Assembly (NCBI RefSeq): GCF_013032445.1
Contig: NZ_WQCA01000006.1
Span: 124,001-188,000 of the forward strand
Length of the DNA: 64,000 bases
From: Ruegeria arenilitoris
Lineage (GTDB): Bacteria; Pseudomonadota; Alphaproteobacteria; Rhodobacterales; Rhodobacteraceae
Direction: 5' to 3'
The position numbers and the translations under genes are program-made. Numbering within the stretch: the stretch's first letter is position 1; each line of letters starts with the position of its first letter. The notes beneath the pieces were generated by a model. It searched no databases. It saw only the letters and a list, made by a program, of their open reading frames with translations, and was not told where the DNA came from. This document shows positions 24,963 through 34,703 of the stretch, piece by piece.

Positions 24963-26081
24963 TTAATTCGGCAGGCATTCCCATTCCGCGACCACCTGCT
25001 CCCCCCTGACCGCCAGTATGACCCCGAACTGGTTCAGCACCGCCTCGCTTTGGCTTGGGCGGAGCAGGGCTATGTCACCGGGTTTGACGGTGGCGGCTTG
25101 CGGACCTGTCCAGACCTCCTGATTGCTCGACCGTCCGAAGATGGACGAATAGCCAAATCCGTAGGGGAATACGGGCTTGGCCGGGAAATACCCTCCGAAA
25201 ATCGCAAGGTCAGTTTTTCGCCGAGCCAGAAAATTCAACCCGGGCAGCGGGTTACCCGGCATGGTTTTCAGAACCGGTGACGCGATGAACCCCGCGGGTT
25301 GAAAGCGCTGAGTTGTGGCGTGTTCGAAATCCGTGGGTTTTACCAATACCGAACCGAAAGCAATTTCGGTCGCGTTATCCCCCGCGCGATAGGACTGAAA
25401 CGTCAGGCTGCCGCCGGTGTTCAGGCATAGCCCCTTGCCCCTGTTCGGCAAACCAGAAACGGCGAGATCGAACGCGTCAGCACAGGCGCGAACGGCGCGC
25501 TTGCGCAGGAAACCCGGCAGCTTCGCCAGATGCACCTCGTACCCCATTACACCGGACAGTCGCGCATTGGGGTTGGCGTCGATTTCCTGTGCAATTTCTG
25601 CCACGTGCTCGGGCTGGAATCCGCCCCGATGCAGGCCGGTATCAACTTCCAGTGACAGGCGCAGGACCGATTGCCGACCCGCTGCAAGGGCCAGATATGC
25701 CTGCAGCCGTTCCGGAGAATCGACCAACCACTGAACGCGTGCGGAGGCATCTGGACATTCCGACAAAACCCGCGCGACTGAGCTGACAGGGAGCGGCTTG
25801 CCCATCAAGTGATCCGTTTTGGGCTCGGCCTGCAAAAGCGCTCGCAACATCGGCTCGGAAAAGGTCATCAGCCCCGAGGTCGAAATCCGCCCCCGTATGT
25901 GATTCAACAGCGGTAGACAGGGCAGAGACTTGGCGACCAGACGGCAATCAAACCCGGCATCGGCCCCGCTGACGGCAAGGGCGCAGTTTGCCTCCAGCCG
26001 ATCCAGATCGATCACGGCGACCGGCTTATCCACGCCATAGGCGCGCAGCGTTTCGGATAGGTTTTGCAGGTACTCACTCAT
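24963..26081 (-). CDS. PLP-dependent alanine racemase-fold enzyme (D-threonine aldolase / D-amino acid deaminase type)
   Basis: The 372-aa product has the N-terminal barrel of fold-type III PLP enzymes: VAVIDLDRLEANC, then FDCRLVAKSLPCLPLLNHI with the likely PLP lysine at about residue 50. Later parts are LSLEVDTGLHRGGFQ, LSGVMGYEVHL and a C-terminal beta domain. The pattern fits D-threonine aldolase, D-serine dehydratase-like and D-amino acid deaminase families; substrate is not clear from sequence. The start overlaps the upstream FAD oxidase stop by 4 nt, so the two are translated together. Confidence 0.82.
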   Translation of the reverse strand: MSEYLQNLSETLRAYGVDKPVAVIDLDRLEANCALAVSGADAGFDCRLVAKSLPCLPLLNHIRGRISTSGLMTFSEPMLRALLQAEPKTDHLMGKPLPVSSVARVLSECPDASARVQWLVDSPERLQAYLALAAGRQSVLRLSLEVDTGLHRGGFQPEHVAEIAQEIDANPNARLSGVMGYEVHLAKLPGFLRKRAVRACADAFDLAVSGLPNRGKGLCLNTGGSLTFQSYRAGDNATEIAFGSVLVKPTDFEHATTQRFQPAGFIASPVLKTMPGNPLPGLNFLARRKTDLAIFGGYFPAKPVFPYGFGYSSIFGRSSNQEVWTGPQAATVKPGDIALLRPSQSEAVLNQFGVILAVRGEQVVAEWECLPN

Positions 26082-27325
26082 GGCCGAAACAGCCTGGCCA
26101 ATGTGGGGGTAAGGAACTTATCGCCGGGATCGAGTTGTTCTCGCAGCACGCAGAAGCGGTCGAAATCTGGATATATTCCCGAGAGCTCCTTGTGGGTCAG
26201 ACTGTGCATCTTGCCCCAGTGTGGACGCCCTCCTGCCTCGACAAACAACGACTCCAGCGCGTCGAAATACCTGCGGTGATCTTCCCTCGCGTCCGTATGA
26301 ACGGCAATCGAAGTCCGCGGACCGCCCTGAAATGGAGATAGACAGGCCGTGTCCCCAGCGGTCTGGCGCACCTCAATCGGGAAATAGATATCCTTGTGAT
26401 CGCGGTGCAGACGGGTGATGACCTCTTGCAACACGTCCCCGGCCAAGTCTGGCGGCAGGTGATATTCCATCTCGTTGAAGCGAATGTGACGGTCGCTGCA
26501 CAGAACTCGCCAGCTTTCGCCTACGTAGTCTTCGTCCGATTGCGCCAGGGTCAACAGCTTCAGCAGCATACTACGGAGCCCGCCGCTGAACTTGCCTGCA
26601 TTCCGCGCCAGTTTCAGCACTTTGACGGCGATCATGTCCAGATCACGCGGCGCCGTACTTTCGGGCGCATCGGACAGGTCGTGGCGGATTTCAACGGCCT
26701 TGCCGGTGAAAGGGATGTAGAAAAACTCGAAATTCCGGTTCTCGGCCCAGTTCTGATGCATATTAGCCAGACTGTCCTGCAGATCGGCCAACCGCACCCG
26801 GCGGCGCAAATTGTATTTCGGCACGACCGAGATTTGCGCCTCGGTCAGAACGCCCAGCATCCCCAGCGTGACCTGTGCCATCTCAAGCGGGATGTCGTCG
26901 GTGGACAGGACATCCCCATCCGCGGTGATCAGCTTCGCGGCGGTAATCTCTGCCGAAAGACAGGGCAGCGTGCGCCCGGTCCCGTGCGTCGCGGTCGAAG
27001 CCGCCCCGGCCAGCGATTGCGCGTTGATGTCGCCAAGATTGCGAAAGGCCAGCCCTTGCGCGGCCAGCGCCGGAGACAGATCCCTCAGCCGCGCATTTGC
27101 ATTGACCCAGATGCGGTCACCAACCCCGTCGCCCAAAGTCGGTAAATCCAGCTTGGACAGGTCCAAAATCCGGTCCCCGCCCGCAACGATGGGAGTAAAG
27201 GAATGACCTGCCCCGACGACGCGCAGGCTGGACGATTCCGCCATCACCTGCTGCAATTCGGAAATCGTGCTGGGGCGCGTGATCGCCGTGTCCGCGCTCT
27301 GGTTTCCGGCCCAGTTGGTCCACAT
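26078..27325 (-). CDS. FAD-linked sugar-1,4-lactone oxidase (D-arabinono-1,4-lactone oxidase type)
   Basis: The 415-aa product belongs to the VAO family. The FAD-binding part reads RPSTISELQQVMAESSSL then RVVGAGHSFTPIVAGG, where His in GAGHS is the usual site of covalent FAD attachment. NLGDINAQSLAGAASTATHG follows. The C-terminus HWGKMHSLT and PDFDRF matches ALO-type lactone oxidases, whose His-Trp-x-Lys motif is conserved. Substrates are aldonolactones in known members. It is coupled to the PLP enzyme, an unusual pair. Confidence 0.87.
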   Translation of the reverse strand: MWTNWAGNQSADTAITRPSTISELQQVMAESSSLRVVGAGHSFTPIVAGGDRILDLSKLDLPTLGDGVGDRIWVNANARLRDLSPALAAQGLAFRNLGDINAQSLAGAASTATHGTGRTLPCLSAEITAAKLITADGDVLSTDDIPLEMAQVTLGMLGVLTEAQISVVPKYNLRRRVRLADLQDSLANMHQNWAENRNFEFFYIPFTGKAVEIRHDLSDAPESTAPRDLDMIAVKVLKLARNAGKFSGGLRSMLLKLLTLAQSDEDYVGESWRVLCSDRHIRFNEMEYHLPPDLAGDVLQEVITRLHRDHKDIYFPIEVRQTAGDTACLSPFQGGPRTSIAVHTDAREDHRRYFDALESLFVEAGGRPHWGKMHSLTHKELSGIYPDFDRFCVLREQLDPGDKFLTPTLARLFRP

Positions 27326-27412
27326 GTACTGCCTCCTCCGAGGTCAGAGGATTGCAGCACATGCAGGTTGAAACAAGTCAGGTTTACAGTGCGTTACCCA
27401 ACGAAACTTACG

Positions 27413-27934
27413 TCAGGCTGCAGCTACACGTTGCGCCGTAACGCGATCGAACCATTCGGTAACGGCCTCGACGCTGGGGCTGATTTGTTCAGCCGCATCT
27501 CCGGTGAACTCCTGAAACTTTTCAGTATTCAGACCATTCACGCCAACCAAAACAGGGATATCCTGCGCCAGCGCCTCGGCGATCACCGGGCGAAACCCAC
27601 GCCCGTCAGCCTCGTGCTTGCCGAACTTGTTAATGATCAGCAGCTGCGGTGCATCTTCGAGCGAGTTGGTGACAAATCCCACCGCCTGCTCCAACGCCGC
27701 AGGGTCCAGACGGCAGCCGCGCGCATGTTCACCCAAGGATTGCGAGATACGGATGGTCTCTCCGTCCGGCAGAACGCGTACGTCCATGTCGCATTTGCTG
27801 CTGTCGGCGCATTCGGTGTTGGTTTGAACCACACCGGCCAGATGGGCTCCGGCGGCCTGCAGATGCTCGGCAACGGCGCTCAGCAAGCGGTCGGTGGCGC
27901 CCCGTTCGGTGGTGGTGACATAGGCCAGATACAT
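27413..27934 (-). CDS. DUF2478 family protein
   Basis: The 173-aa product matches DUF2478: LAYVTTTERGATDRLLSAVAEHL, GVVQTNT, VRVLPDGETIRISQSLG, and the conserved LLIINKFGKHEADGRGFRPVIAEAL. The family resembles a P-loop nucleotide-binding fold and is often found near molybdate uptake genes, but no such genes are here. Function is unknown. It stands alone, well separated from both neighbours. Confidence 0.85.
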   Translation of the reverse strand: MYLAYVTTTERGATDRLLSAVAEHLQAAGAHLAGVVQTNTECADSSKCDMDVRVLPDGETIRISQSLGEHARGCRLDPAALEQAVGFVTNSLEDAPQLLIINKFGKHEADGRGFRPVIAEALAQDIPVLVGVNGLNTEKFQEFTGDAAEQISPSVEAVTEWFDRVTAQRVAAA

Positions 27935-28005
27935 TGAAAGACCCTCTCAGTCCAAAGTGTGACATTCCAGATAGCACGCGAGACCCTGCACGGCCACTCC
28001 CCGCG

Positions 28006-28671
28006 TTACGGTAACGGGGATAGGCCGATCACAGGCGCGTGCAGATGAAGCAGAGCCGCAAAGGCGGCAAGTGAAACCAGCCAAACCCACAGGCTGGGCC
28101 AGGGGCGCGGAGCCCGCAGAGAAAATCGCGCGGTATTGCGGGACAAGCGTGTCCATTCGATCCCCATCTCACGCTCTTTACGCCGGTCGATCAAAGCCAT
28201 GCCCAGCGCGGCGAATCCAGCGAACAGACCGAACAGGATCACATGAGACAGGCTGCCATTGGCCAGCAAATGCGCCAGCGCCCACAGCATCAGCGCCGCC
28301 AACAAAGGGTGGCGCGTCACACGCAGGATGCCAAGGTTTTCCGGATCGAACGGGCGATGCCCCAAGCCGCCGAAGGAAAACGGGTTCTGGATCGACATCC
28401 CGGCTACGGCCAGCCAGCACACCACCGGCATCACCAGTAGTGGCACCCAGCGCAGTACGGGGAACGGCGGGATAACCTCGACATAAGGCGCCTGTGCGGC
28501 GGCGACGATCAACCAGCCGAGCACAAGCAGCGACAACACAGAATACGCCGCGAAATACGTCCTACGCCCCATCACCTCGATCAATCGGCCGCGCATCGCG
28601 GGCCGCGCCGGAATCATGTGCGTCAGCAGAAATGTAACAAGCGCAGCAAGGAAAAGGCCCCAACCCAGCAT
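28006..28671 (-). CDS. NnrU family membrane protein
   Basis: The 221-aa product has about six membrane helices and the NnrU pattern: FLLTHMIPARPAMRGRL near the start, NPFSFGGLGHRPFDPENLGILRVTRHPLL in the middle, and ALIDRRKEREMGIEW. The HxxD and RHP residues suggest relation to isoprenylcysteine methyltransferase-type membrane enzymes. NnrU was first linked to nitrogen oxide respiration; there is no denitrification gene next to it. Role here is unknown. Confidence 0.88.
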   Translation of the reverse strand: MLGWGLFLAALVTFLLTHMIPARPAMRGRLIEVMGRRTYFAAYSVLSLLVLGWLIVAAAQAPYVEVIPPFPVLRWVPLLVMPVVCWLAVAGMSIQNPFSFGGLGHRPFDPENLGILRVTRHPLLAALMLWALAHLLANGSLSHVILFGLFAGFAALGMALIDRRKEREMGIEWTRLSRNTARFSLRAPRPWPSLWVWLVSLAAFAALLHLHAPVIGLSPLP

Positions 28672-28821
28672 TTCAATCTCCGTAAGTGGTGCCTTGGTTT
28701 ACGCCCCTGATACGGGGTGGTCTTTGTCCGAAATCAAGTCGGACGCGCAAGCAGTATTCGGACAAGAACCAGAGCTTGCAACCCGGCGACGAACACGCGA
28801 CCCTGCCGTCGGAGGACTCCG

Positions 28822-29484
28822 ATGCACCATTTCGATGAGATTTTTACCATGGCCGCCGACCGCCACGGCGGGCCTGACGCTTTGGAGGCAATGCTGAGCA
28901 AACCCAAAAGCGTGACCGAGCTGGCCGCTATGCCGGATGATCGGTGGCTTTCGGTCATCACAAAATGCATCTTTCAGGCTGGGTTCAACTGGAAGGTCAT
29001 AGAAAACAAGTGGGACGGGTTCGAGACTGCCTTTGACGGCTTTGACGTTGGTCGCTGCGCTTTTATGGATGATGAGAAGTTCGACTCGCTGTTGCAGGAC
29101 ACCCGCATCGTTCGCAACGGCACCAAGATAGCAACCGTCCGGGACAATGCCGCGTTTCTGCTGGAGTTGAGACAGGAAGGCGGGGTCGGTCAGATTCTGG
29201 GTGGCTGGCCTTCGACCGACTATATCGGCCTGTTGGCTATGCTGGGCAAACGCGGATCACGTCTGGGCGGGGCCTCGGCCCAATATGCCATGCGCTTTGC
29301 CGGACGCGATAGTTTCATCCTGTCGCGCGATGTCACAGCACGGTTGGTTGCCGAAGGTGTGGTCGATAAGGCGCCCGGTTCCAAAAAGGCAATGACGGCG
29401 GTGCAGGATGCCTTTAACACATGGATGAACCAATCCGGTCGCTCACTGACCGAAATTAGCCGGGTATTGGCGATGAGCCTGTAA
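28822..29484 (+). CDS. DNA-3-methyladenine glycosylase I (Tag-like)
   Basis: The 220-aa product falls in the Tag (adenine glycosylase) superfamily of helix-hairpin-helix glycosylases. It has LSVITKCIFQAGFNWKVIENK, typical of the segment that forms the base pocket, and RIVRNGTKIATVRDNA. It is divergent from E. coli Tag and lacks the Cys-rich zinc-binding N-terminus that I would expect, so activity on 3-methyladenine is uncertain. The start follows GGAGG at 28811-28815. Confidence 0.8.
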   Translation: MHHFDEIFTMAADRHGGPDALEAMLSKPKSVTELAAMPDDRWLSVITKCIFQAGFNWKVIENKWDGFETAFDGFDVGRCAFMDDEKFDSLLQDTRIVRNGTKIATVRDNAAFLLELRQEGGVGQILGGWPSTDYIGLLAMLGKRGSRLGGASAQYAMRFAGRDSFILSRDVTARLVAEGVVDKAPGSKKAMTAVQDAFNTWMNQSGRSLTEISRVLAMSL

Positions 29485-29524
29485 AACCAGTTGCAGCGAG
29501 AGCGCTTCACATTAGGCTTTGAAC

Positions 29525-30211
29525 ATGGCTTGGCGCATTTTGATGACGTTTCTTTTCCTGCTTACCTCCTGCGGGCGACCGCTGACGGATGAGGAACGCG
29601 CCTTTGCCGGCGCTGTTCAAGGTGAGACGTTGAATTTGGACCGCGTGCGTCTGGTCGAAGGTGCCCCGGTTGCGCCAATCACCTTCTACCGCAAGGAACG
29701 CCCGCGCCTTGCCTGCCGTGAACGTATCCTGCCACCCCCGACCGAGGGCGTCGTAACTGCAAAACCCGCCGCCGTTGCCCTGTTCAACAAGGTCTATTTC
29801 ACGCGCGACTGGTATCTTGAGGACTACATGTCCGACTTCCCCGAGCAGATGAACCTGATCGCAGCCATGCTGCTGGCACATGAACTGACCCATGTCTGGC
29901 AATGGCAGAACCGTAAAACCACCGGCTATCACCCGTTGCGGGCCGCGGCCGAACATGGCGGCAACAAGGACCCATATCTCTTTGATCTTAACACGTCGTC
30001 CGATTTTCTGACCTACGGGTTTGAACAACAGGGCGCGATTGTCGAAGAATATGTCTGCTGTCGGGCGCTGGACCCAAAGGCCCCGCGCACCCAGCGTCTG
30101 CATGACATGCTGGGCGTGCACTTCGATCTCTCAGCACTGCCAGACCAACCGCGCGAGCGTGACATCGTAATTCCCTGGAGTGGTGCGGAAATCGACGGGA
30201 TTTGCCACTAA
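29525..30211 (+). CDS. Lipoprotein with zinc-metallopeptidase motif
   Basis: The 228-aa product opens with a lipoprotein signal (lipobox LTSC, residues 14-17). A central HELTHVWQ (about 118-125) is a HExxH zinc motif with the usual Glu as base. A downstream Glu in IVEEYVCC could be the third ligand, as in gluzincins. Substrate is unknown, and DUF4157-like or Vgr-linked proteins have a similar HELTHV(W/F)Q motif. The protein likely faces the periplasm. TTG two codons upstream is an alternative start. Confidence 0.75.
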   Translation: MAWRILMTFLFLLTSCGRPLTDEERAFAGAVQGETLNLDRVRLVEGAPVAPITFYRKERPRLACRERILPPPTEGVVTAKPAAVALFNKVYFTRDWYLEDYMSDFPEQMNLIAAMLLAHELTHVWQWQNRKTTGYHPLRAAAEHGGNKDPYLFDLNTSSDFLTYGFEQQGAIVEEYVCCRALDPKAPRTQRLHDMLGVHFDLSALPDQPRERDIVIPWSGAEIDGICH

Positions 30212-30214
30212 CGC

Positions 30215-30619
30215 CTACTGCTTCTGCAGTGTCTCCAGATAAGCGACCAGATCCACAATCGGTTGGCTCGTCAGGATCGGTTGCCCCTCAGGCGTTTTCA
30301 TCGAGGTGTCCTGGCCGTCGAAGTAAGGCCCATAGACCGGCATCGGGCTGCCGTGGCTGACCAACGGGTCGCGCCCGTCGATCCGCCCTACGACGCGGGC
30401 GGTTGGAAACACGCCGTCTTCCCCGGTCAGTTTGGTCAGGTCGACTGGTTGAATAACCAGCACACCTGCCATCGGGCCATGCCCGGTGGCATCAATCCCA
30501 TGACACGTCGCGCAGTAGTGCCGATACAGCTCGGCACCCGTCTCGACATCCTGAGCATTGGCTTGTGTCGCCAGAGCCAGCAGGCCTATTGAAACTGCAT
30601 TCCGTATCGGTCCGATCAT
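30215..30619 (-). CDS. Exported c-type cytochrome
   Basis: The 134-aa product has a signal peptide ending near ANA and a single haem-binding motif CATCH (HYCATCHGIDATGHGP). A Met in GSPMPVYGPYF is a probable sixth ligand. It is a small class I cytochrome that would sit in the periplasm and carry electrons. The partner is not known. The start is an ATG 4 nt after AGGAGGAT; an adjacent ATG one codon upstream would be too close to the Shine-Dalgarno. Confidence 0.9.
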   Translation of the reverse strand: MIGPIRNAVSIGLLALATQANAQDVETGAELYRHYCATCHGIDATGHGPMAGVLVIQPVDLTKLTGEDGVFPTARVVGRIDGRDPLVSHGSPMPVYGPYFDGQDTSMKTPEGQPILTSQPIVDLVAYLETLQKQ

Positions 30620-30711
30620 CATATCCTCCTGCCCCGATTGACATTTACAGGCTTGCCCGAGAGCCAGCTTGCCGCAATGATCCAGATCAACGCAGCAGGA
30701 GGATACAGGCA

Positions 30712-31149
30712 ATGACACAATACGCAGCCATCATGCTGGCCGCCGGGATTGGCGTGCCGATCCTTGCGGCGTTGAACGCGGCCTTGGGACGGCTGATTGA
30801 GTCACCGACCACCGCTGCCGTTGTCCTGTTCGCAATCGCTTTCGGCGCTTCCGCGCTGGTGATGGTTCTGTTTCCGGGGTTCGGGGCGCTGTCCAAAATA
30901 GCCCAAGCCCCGAAACATCTGCTGCTGGCTGGCGTCCTGATTGCGTTCTACGTGCTTTCGATAACCCATGTCGCACCGCATTTCGGCGTCGGAAACGCGG
31001 TATTCTTTGTCTTGTTGGGGCAGTTGATCAGCACCGCGGCCATCGACCATTTCGGCCTGTTCGGGGCACAGGTCACCCCGCTGACATGGATACGCGCTGG
31101 CGGCATCGCCGTGATGGCTGCAGGGGTCGCCATCACTCAACTGGCTTGA
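30712..31149 (+). CDS. DMT-superfamily YdcZ-type membrane protein
   Basis: The 145-aa product has five predicted membrane helices and matches YdcZ (DUF606): [21 protein letters not shown] near the start and [29 protein letters not shown] in the second half. YdcZ members are small drug/metabolite-type transporters. The ATG follows AGGAGGA. It is divergent from the cytochrome c gene and its 3' end overlaps the lolD end by 17 nt. Confidence 0.88.
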   Translation: MTQYAAIMLAAGIGVPILAALNAALGRLIESPTTAAVVLFAIAFGASALVMVLFPGFGALSKIAQAPKHLLLAGVLIAFYVLSITHVAPHFGVGNAVFFVLLGQLISTAAIDHFGLFGAQVTPLTWIRAGGIAVMAAGVAITQLA

Positions 31150-31819
31150 GCACACCCCCGTCCAGCCGCAACTTGCGATCCATCCGGGCTGCAAGGTCCA
31201 TGTTATGAGTCGCAATCAACGCTGAAAGCCCCTCGTCACGGACCAGCGCCATCAGCGCGTCGAACACTTGATCTGAAGTTTCTGGGTCCAAGTTTCCCGT
31301 CGGCTCATCCGCCAAAAGGACGCGCGGTTTGTTGGCCAGCGCTCGGCAGAAGGCTACACGCTGCTGCTCGCCCCCGGACAAGGCAGCAGGGCGGTGGCCC
31401 GCACGCGCCGCGACGCCGACACGGTCCAGCAGAGACATCGCCCTGTCTTGCGCCGCCTTTTCCGAAACACCATTGGCCAGTTGCGGCAGGGTGATGTTTT
31501 CCAAAGCGGTGAATTCCGGAAGCAAATGGTGGAACTGATAGACAAACCCCACATCCCGCCGCCGCAAAGCAGTGCGGGTCCGGTCGCCCTTGCCCGTTGC
31601 GCTCTGCCCAGCGACCTCAACCGAGCCATGATCGGGCGTATCCAGCAGACCAGCGATGTGCAGCAGTGTCGATTTACCTGCGCCAGAGGGCGCAACCAGC
31701 GCGACCGCCTCACCCGCGCACAGTTCTAAATCGGCACCACGCAGCACCTGAACCTCGCCCGGCGTGCCTTTCAGATAGGTCTTGGTCAGACCATCCAGCC
31801 GCATCGTCACATCATTCAT
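31133..31819 (-). CDS. lolD: Lipoprotein-releasing system ATP-binding protein LolD
   Basis: LolD powers release of outer-membrane lipoproteins from the inner membrane to LolA. The 228-aa ABC ATPase has Walker [11 protein letters not shown], the signature [15 protein letters not shown], Walker [13 protein letters not shown] and a switch His in [20 protein letters not shown] in the Q-loop region is typical of the LolD/MacB group. The start overlaps the lolC stop by 8 nt. An earlier in-frame ATG exists but the conserved start is MNDV. Confidence 0.94.
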   Translation of the reverse strand: MNDVTMRLDGLTKTYLKGTPGEVQVLRGADLELCAGEAVALVAPSGAGKSTLLHIAGLLDTPDHGSVEVAGQSATGKGDRTRTALRRRDVGFVYQFHHLLPEFTALENITLPQLANGVSEKAAQDRAMSLLDRVGVAARAGHRPAALSGGEQQRVAFCRALANKPRVLLADEPTGNLDPETSDQVFDALMALVRDEGLSALIATHNMDLAARMDRKLRLDGGVLKPVE

Positions 31820-33107
31820 AGCGCAGCGCCTCAACCGGGTTCAGCCGCGCCGCGCGGCGGGCGGGGAAATAGGTGACAAAAAAAGACAGGCCCAGAGAAA
31901 GCCCAATAGCCTTGAGCACATCTGACAGGTGCAACTCAGCGGGCAAAGCGTAAATTCCACGGATGGAGGGGTCCCAGACACCGCCGCCCATGACAAAGTT
32001 CACGAAGCTGAAAATCGGGTCGATATAGATCGCGAACAGACACCCCAGAACCACGCCCATCACCGTGCCAATAATCCCCGTGAATGCTCCGCAGATAAAG
32101 AACACTCGCAGGACCGACCCTTCGCTCAGGCCGATAGTGCGCAAGATGCCTATATCGCGCCCCTTGTTCTTCACCAGCATTATGAGGCCCGAGACAATGT
32201 TCATCGCCGCGATCAGAACGAGGATCGACAGGATGATGAACATCACGTTGTCTTCTACTTCCAACGCCCGCAGGAACCCGCCCGAAGCGTCCTGCCATGT
32301 CCAGATCTGACTGCGCTCGCCAGCGGCCTCAAGTATCGGAATCACGATCGGATTCAGTTCTTCGGGGCGTTCGACCATGACCTCAATCTCATCAGCCACG
32401 CCTTCGCGATTGAAAAAGCTCTGCGCCTGCTCGAACGGCATGTAGACGCGCGTGCGGTCGATGTCATAGCGCCCGGCAGAGAACACATAGACCACCCGAT
32501 AGGCGCTGACTCGCGGTGAGGTGCCAAAGGCGGTCTTTACACCGTTGGGCGAGGTCAGCTTGACCGTATCCCCCACCGTGGCACCAATGCTGCGCGCAAC
32601 GCCCGAGCCGATGGCAATGACGAACTCCTCATTCTGGAATTCGGACAGATCACCCGCCGCCTGTTCGCTTTCGGCAATACCCGGCAGGTCCAACAGATCG
32701 TCAGGTTGGATGCCAAATACCTCGACCCCGCTGCTGCGTTCGCGATTGGTAATCAGCACCTGCCCCTTGACCAGCGGCGCCGCACGAACCACGCCCGGCA
32801 CCTGCGCAATCCGGTCGGCCACACTGTCAAAATCCTCGATCGTGCGGTCCAGACGCCCCTGCGCATCCAAGCTCCCCGCCGAGTAGACCGTGACATGCGC
32901 ATTGGCCCCCAGGATCGTACCCACGAATTCGGACCGAAACCCCGACCGCACCGCCAGCGTGGCAATCAGCGCGAACACGGCCAGTGTGATCCCGATCAGC
33001 GAGATCCACGTCATTACGCTGACGCCACCTTCGGCGCGGCGCGCGCGCAGGTACCGCCAGGCGATCTTCCATTCGAATGAGGCAAAGGGCGGGGGCGTCT
33101 TGGCCAT
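31812..33107 (-). CDS. lolC: Lipoprotein-releasing system transmembrane protein LolC/E
   Basis: The 431-aa product has the LolC/LolE layout: [18 protein letters not shown] at the start, a first membrane helix, a large periplasmic domain to about residue 275, and three C-terminal helices including [26 protein letters not shown] and the closing [17 protein letters not shown]. Only one such protein is in the operon, so it probably serves as a homodimer, as in some other bacteria. The start MAKTPPP follows a GGAG Shine-Dalgarno. Confidence 0.93.
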   Translation of the reverse strand: MAKTPPPFASFEWKIAWRYLRARRAEGGVSVMTWISLIGITLAVFALIATLAVRSGFRSEFVGTILGANAHVTVYSAGSLDAQGRLDRTIEDFDSVADRIAQVPGVVRAAPLVKGQVLITNRERSSGVEVFGIQPDDLLDLPGIAESEQAAGDLSEFQNEEFVIAIGSGVARSIGATVGDTVKLTSPNGVKTAFGTSPRVSAYRVVYVFSAGRYDIDRTRVYMPFEQAQSFFNREGVADEIEVMVERPEELNPIVIPILEAAGERSQIWTWQDASGGFLRALEVEDNVMFIILSILVLIAAMNIVSGLIMLVKNKGRDIGILRTIGLSEGSVLRVFFICGAFTGIIGTVMGVVLGCLFAIYIDPIFSFVNFVMGGGVWDPSIRGIYALPAELHLSDVLKAIGLSLGLSFFVTYFPARRAARLNPVEALRYE

Positions 33108-33492
33108 GTCTGCTCCGGTGCTTTCGTTTGGCGCGACCCTTTCGGCATTTCGCCAGATGGTCAAGCTGGTTATGCCCATCGTGCACTAGGACGAGCGACC
33201 TTACGACCTGTGCGGAACCCAAGACACAGCGAATCACATCTGAAACGAATCCGCACGCTCTGGCAAAAGGAGACAGGAGCTCCAAAGGTTACACCTTTGG
33301 TTGTGACACCGTTCACAGACAAGCCCCAATTGTTTCAGCTATGAAGTCAATATGGTCGTTGCGCGAGAAAATGAACTCAAAATGCAACATTACTTAAGCA
33401 ATATTATTTCATCTTTTGCTTATTTTGGGAAACTTTGTCATCTTAGGGGACAGGGGGACAGTATTTAAACAATTTAAGAGCGGGGGTCGCTC
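33108..33492. other. Intergenic region between lolC and the 33493 gene
   Basis: It contains an 8-bp hairpin CCAAAGGT/ACCTTTGG (33282-33300) and, next to it, a perfect CRP-type palindrome at 33302-33317. The remainder becomes AT-rich towards 33480, as expected of a promoter region. No gene is visible. Confidence 0.55.
33302..33317. promoter_or_regulatory. CRP-type palindrome TGTGA-N6-TCACA
   Basis: The sequence TGTGA-CACCGT-TCACA matches the core CRP/cAMP receptor consensus of enterobacteria at all ten fixed positions. It lies 176 nt upstream of the 33493 gene and 195 nt upstream of lolC. Which Crp/Fnr family regulator of this organism would bind is unknown. Confidence 0.4.
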
Positions 33493-33852
33493 ATGTTTGT
33501 AAAGAGTAATACCGAAATGTTGGACCCGATTTTGGTCCCAAACGCATCTTCAGAACTGGATTGCGAAACTGCTGCGCTTTTGCGGGCAACAATGCGCCCA
33601 CTTTTTGCCACAGCGCCAAGTTGGGCAAGTTTGACCGATATCCTGAAAAACAAAGGCTATCGCTTGGCTTTCCGTCAGGGGCGACTGTGCGTCATAGATC
33701 GCGCAACAGATGCACGGATCTGTGGCTTGCACTTTCTGGGCTTTGAATTCAGGGACTTGGTCCGGCGTCTTGGACGTCCGATCGTGGTACCACGCGGCAA
33801 CAGTGCGGATGGAGACATTCTGGCAAAACGGCCAGAACCGCAACGCACCTAA
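33493..33852 (+). CDS. Conserved-looking hypothetical protein
   Basis: The 119-aa product has no membrane or signal sequence. It reads as a compact domain: LDCETAALLRATMRPLFATA, SLTDILKNKGYRLAFRQGRLCVID, and GLHFLGFEFRDLVRRLGRP. I do not know the family. The composition and even spread of hydrophobic residues look like a real protein. The start is preceded by a GAGCGGGGG stretch. No partner gene is adjacent. Confidence 0.6.
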   Translation: MFVKSNTEMLDPILVPNASSELDCETAALLRATMRPLFATAPSWASLTDILKNKGYRLAFRQGRLCVIDRATDARICGLHFLGFEFRDLVRRLGRPIVVPRGNSADGDILAKRPEPQRT

Positions 33853-34270
33853 AAAGCCCAGTAAGACTGCACCATTCAGTGCAAGGACCTCGGTCACCCG
33901 TGTCAGACGGCTTGGTGAATTTTGATCATGCACTCGGGCATTTGTTTCGAACATTAAAAAACCGCTCATTGCTTGGTCCGCAAAGTGATCCCACGTGCGA
34001 CAAGGCTGTAGGCCTCGCCGAAACGTCACTGTCAGACTATCAAGAAAGCTATCCACGGTTGCGCTGGTTCCGAGACCGGTACAACAAGTTGACCCGAAAC
34101 CTAAGGCAACGGACCTATTGGGAACCGGTTCAACCTTCCGGCTGCGAAGTGTGTTATTCCACCAAAATCGGCGGGGACTTCTATCGCACCTTATCGTGAT
34201 TTCGAGAGCAGTCTTAGTCGGATCAGTTCGGAATCTTTAAAAACGGAACGCGATACAAAATCAAATGGAC

Positions 34271-34302
34271 TTCGTACCCCAACGAATTTCGTGCCCCAAC
34301 GA
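34271..34302. repeat. 15-nt tandem direct repeat
   Basis: TTCGTACCCCAACGA (34271-34285) and TTCGTGCCCCAACGA (34288-34302) differ at one base and are 17 nt apart. No function is evident. Confidence 0.7.
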
Positions 34303-34400
34303 GCAGAGTCTTCTTTCGCCCCTTCTGCCGAAAACACTATTTCCAAAGCAAATACCCGGGTCGATCCTAACCAATCTCGTCACGGTTAATCTGCAAACCG

Positions 34401-34703
34401 TCAGAAAAAGGCAGTTCTTCTTCTGAGAAAGTACTGCATATCCCGAGGGCAATTCTCAGCCGCGCGGTTCATGGCGTCGTGAAGACTTTTGCCTTTTAAA
34501 ACGTTCTGGCGCAGAGACGGGGCCAATCTCAAATTCAGCTATCGGTTCTTTCGACGACACAATCTTCCCATTGGTCGATCCTCCGCTCCCAAAAAACGCT
34601 CAATGACTTCGTTCTTTTGGGCGGCTATAAGCGCCGCCCGTTTAGCCTCGACAACTCCTCGGTCACTGAGGTTGCGCGGTAGCACAGCAAGAAAGACCGG
34701 AAC
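34401..34703 (-). pseudogene. Possible broken small gene with in-frame amber codon
   Basis: On the minus strand 54 codons (34703-34542) end at a TAG (34539-34541), and the same frame continues for 45 codons to a TGA at 34401-34403. Both halves have protein-like composition, for example VEAKRAALIAAQKNEVIERF before and KGKSLHDAMNRAAENCPRDM after the TAG. No family was recognised, so this could still be chance. Confidence 0.3.
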
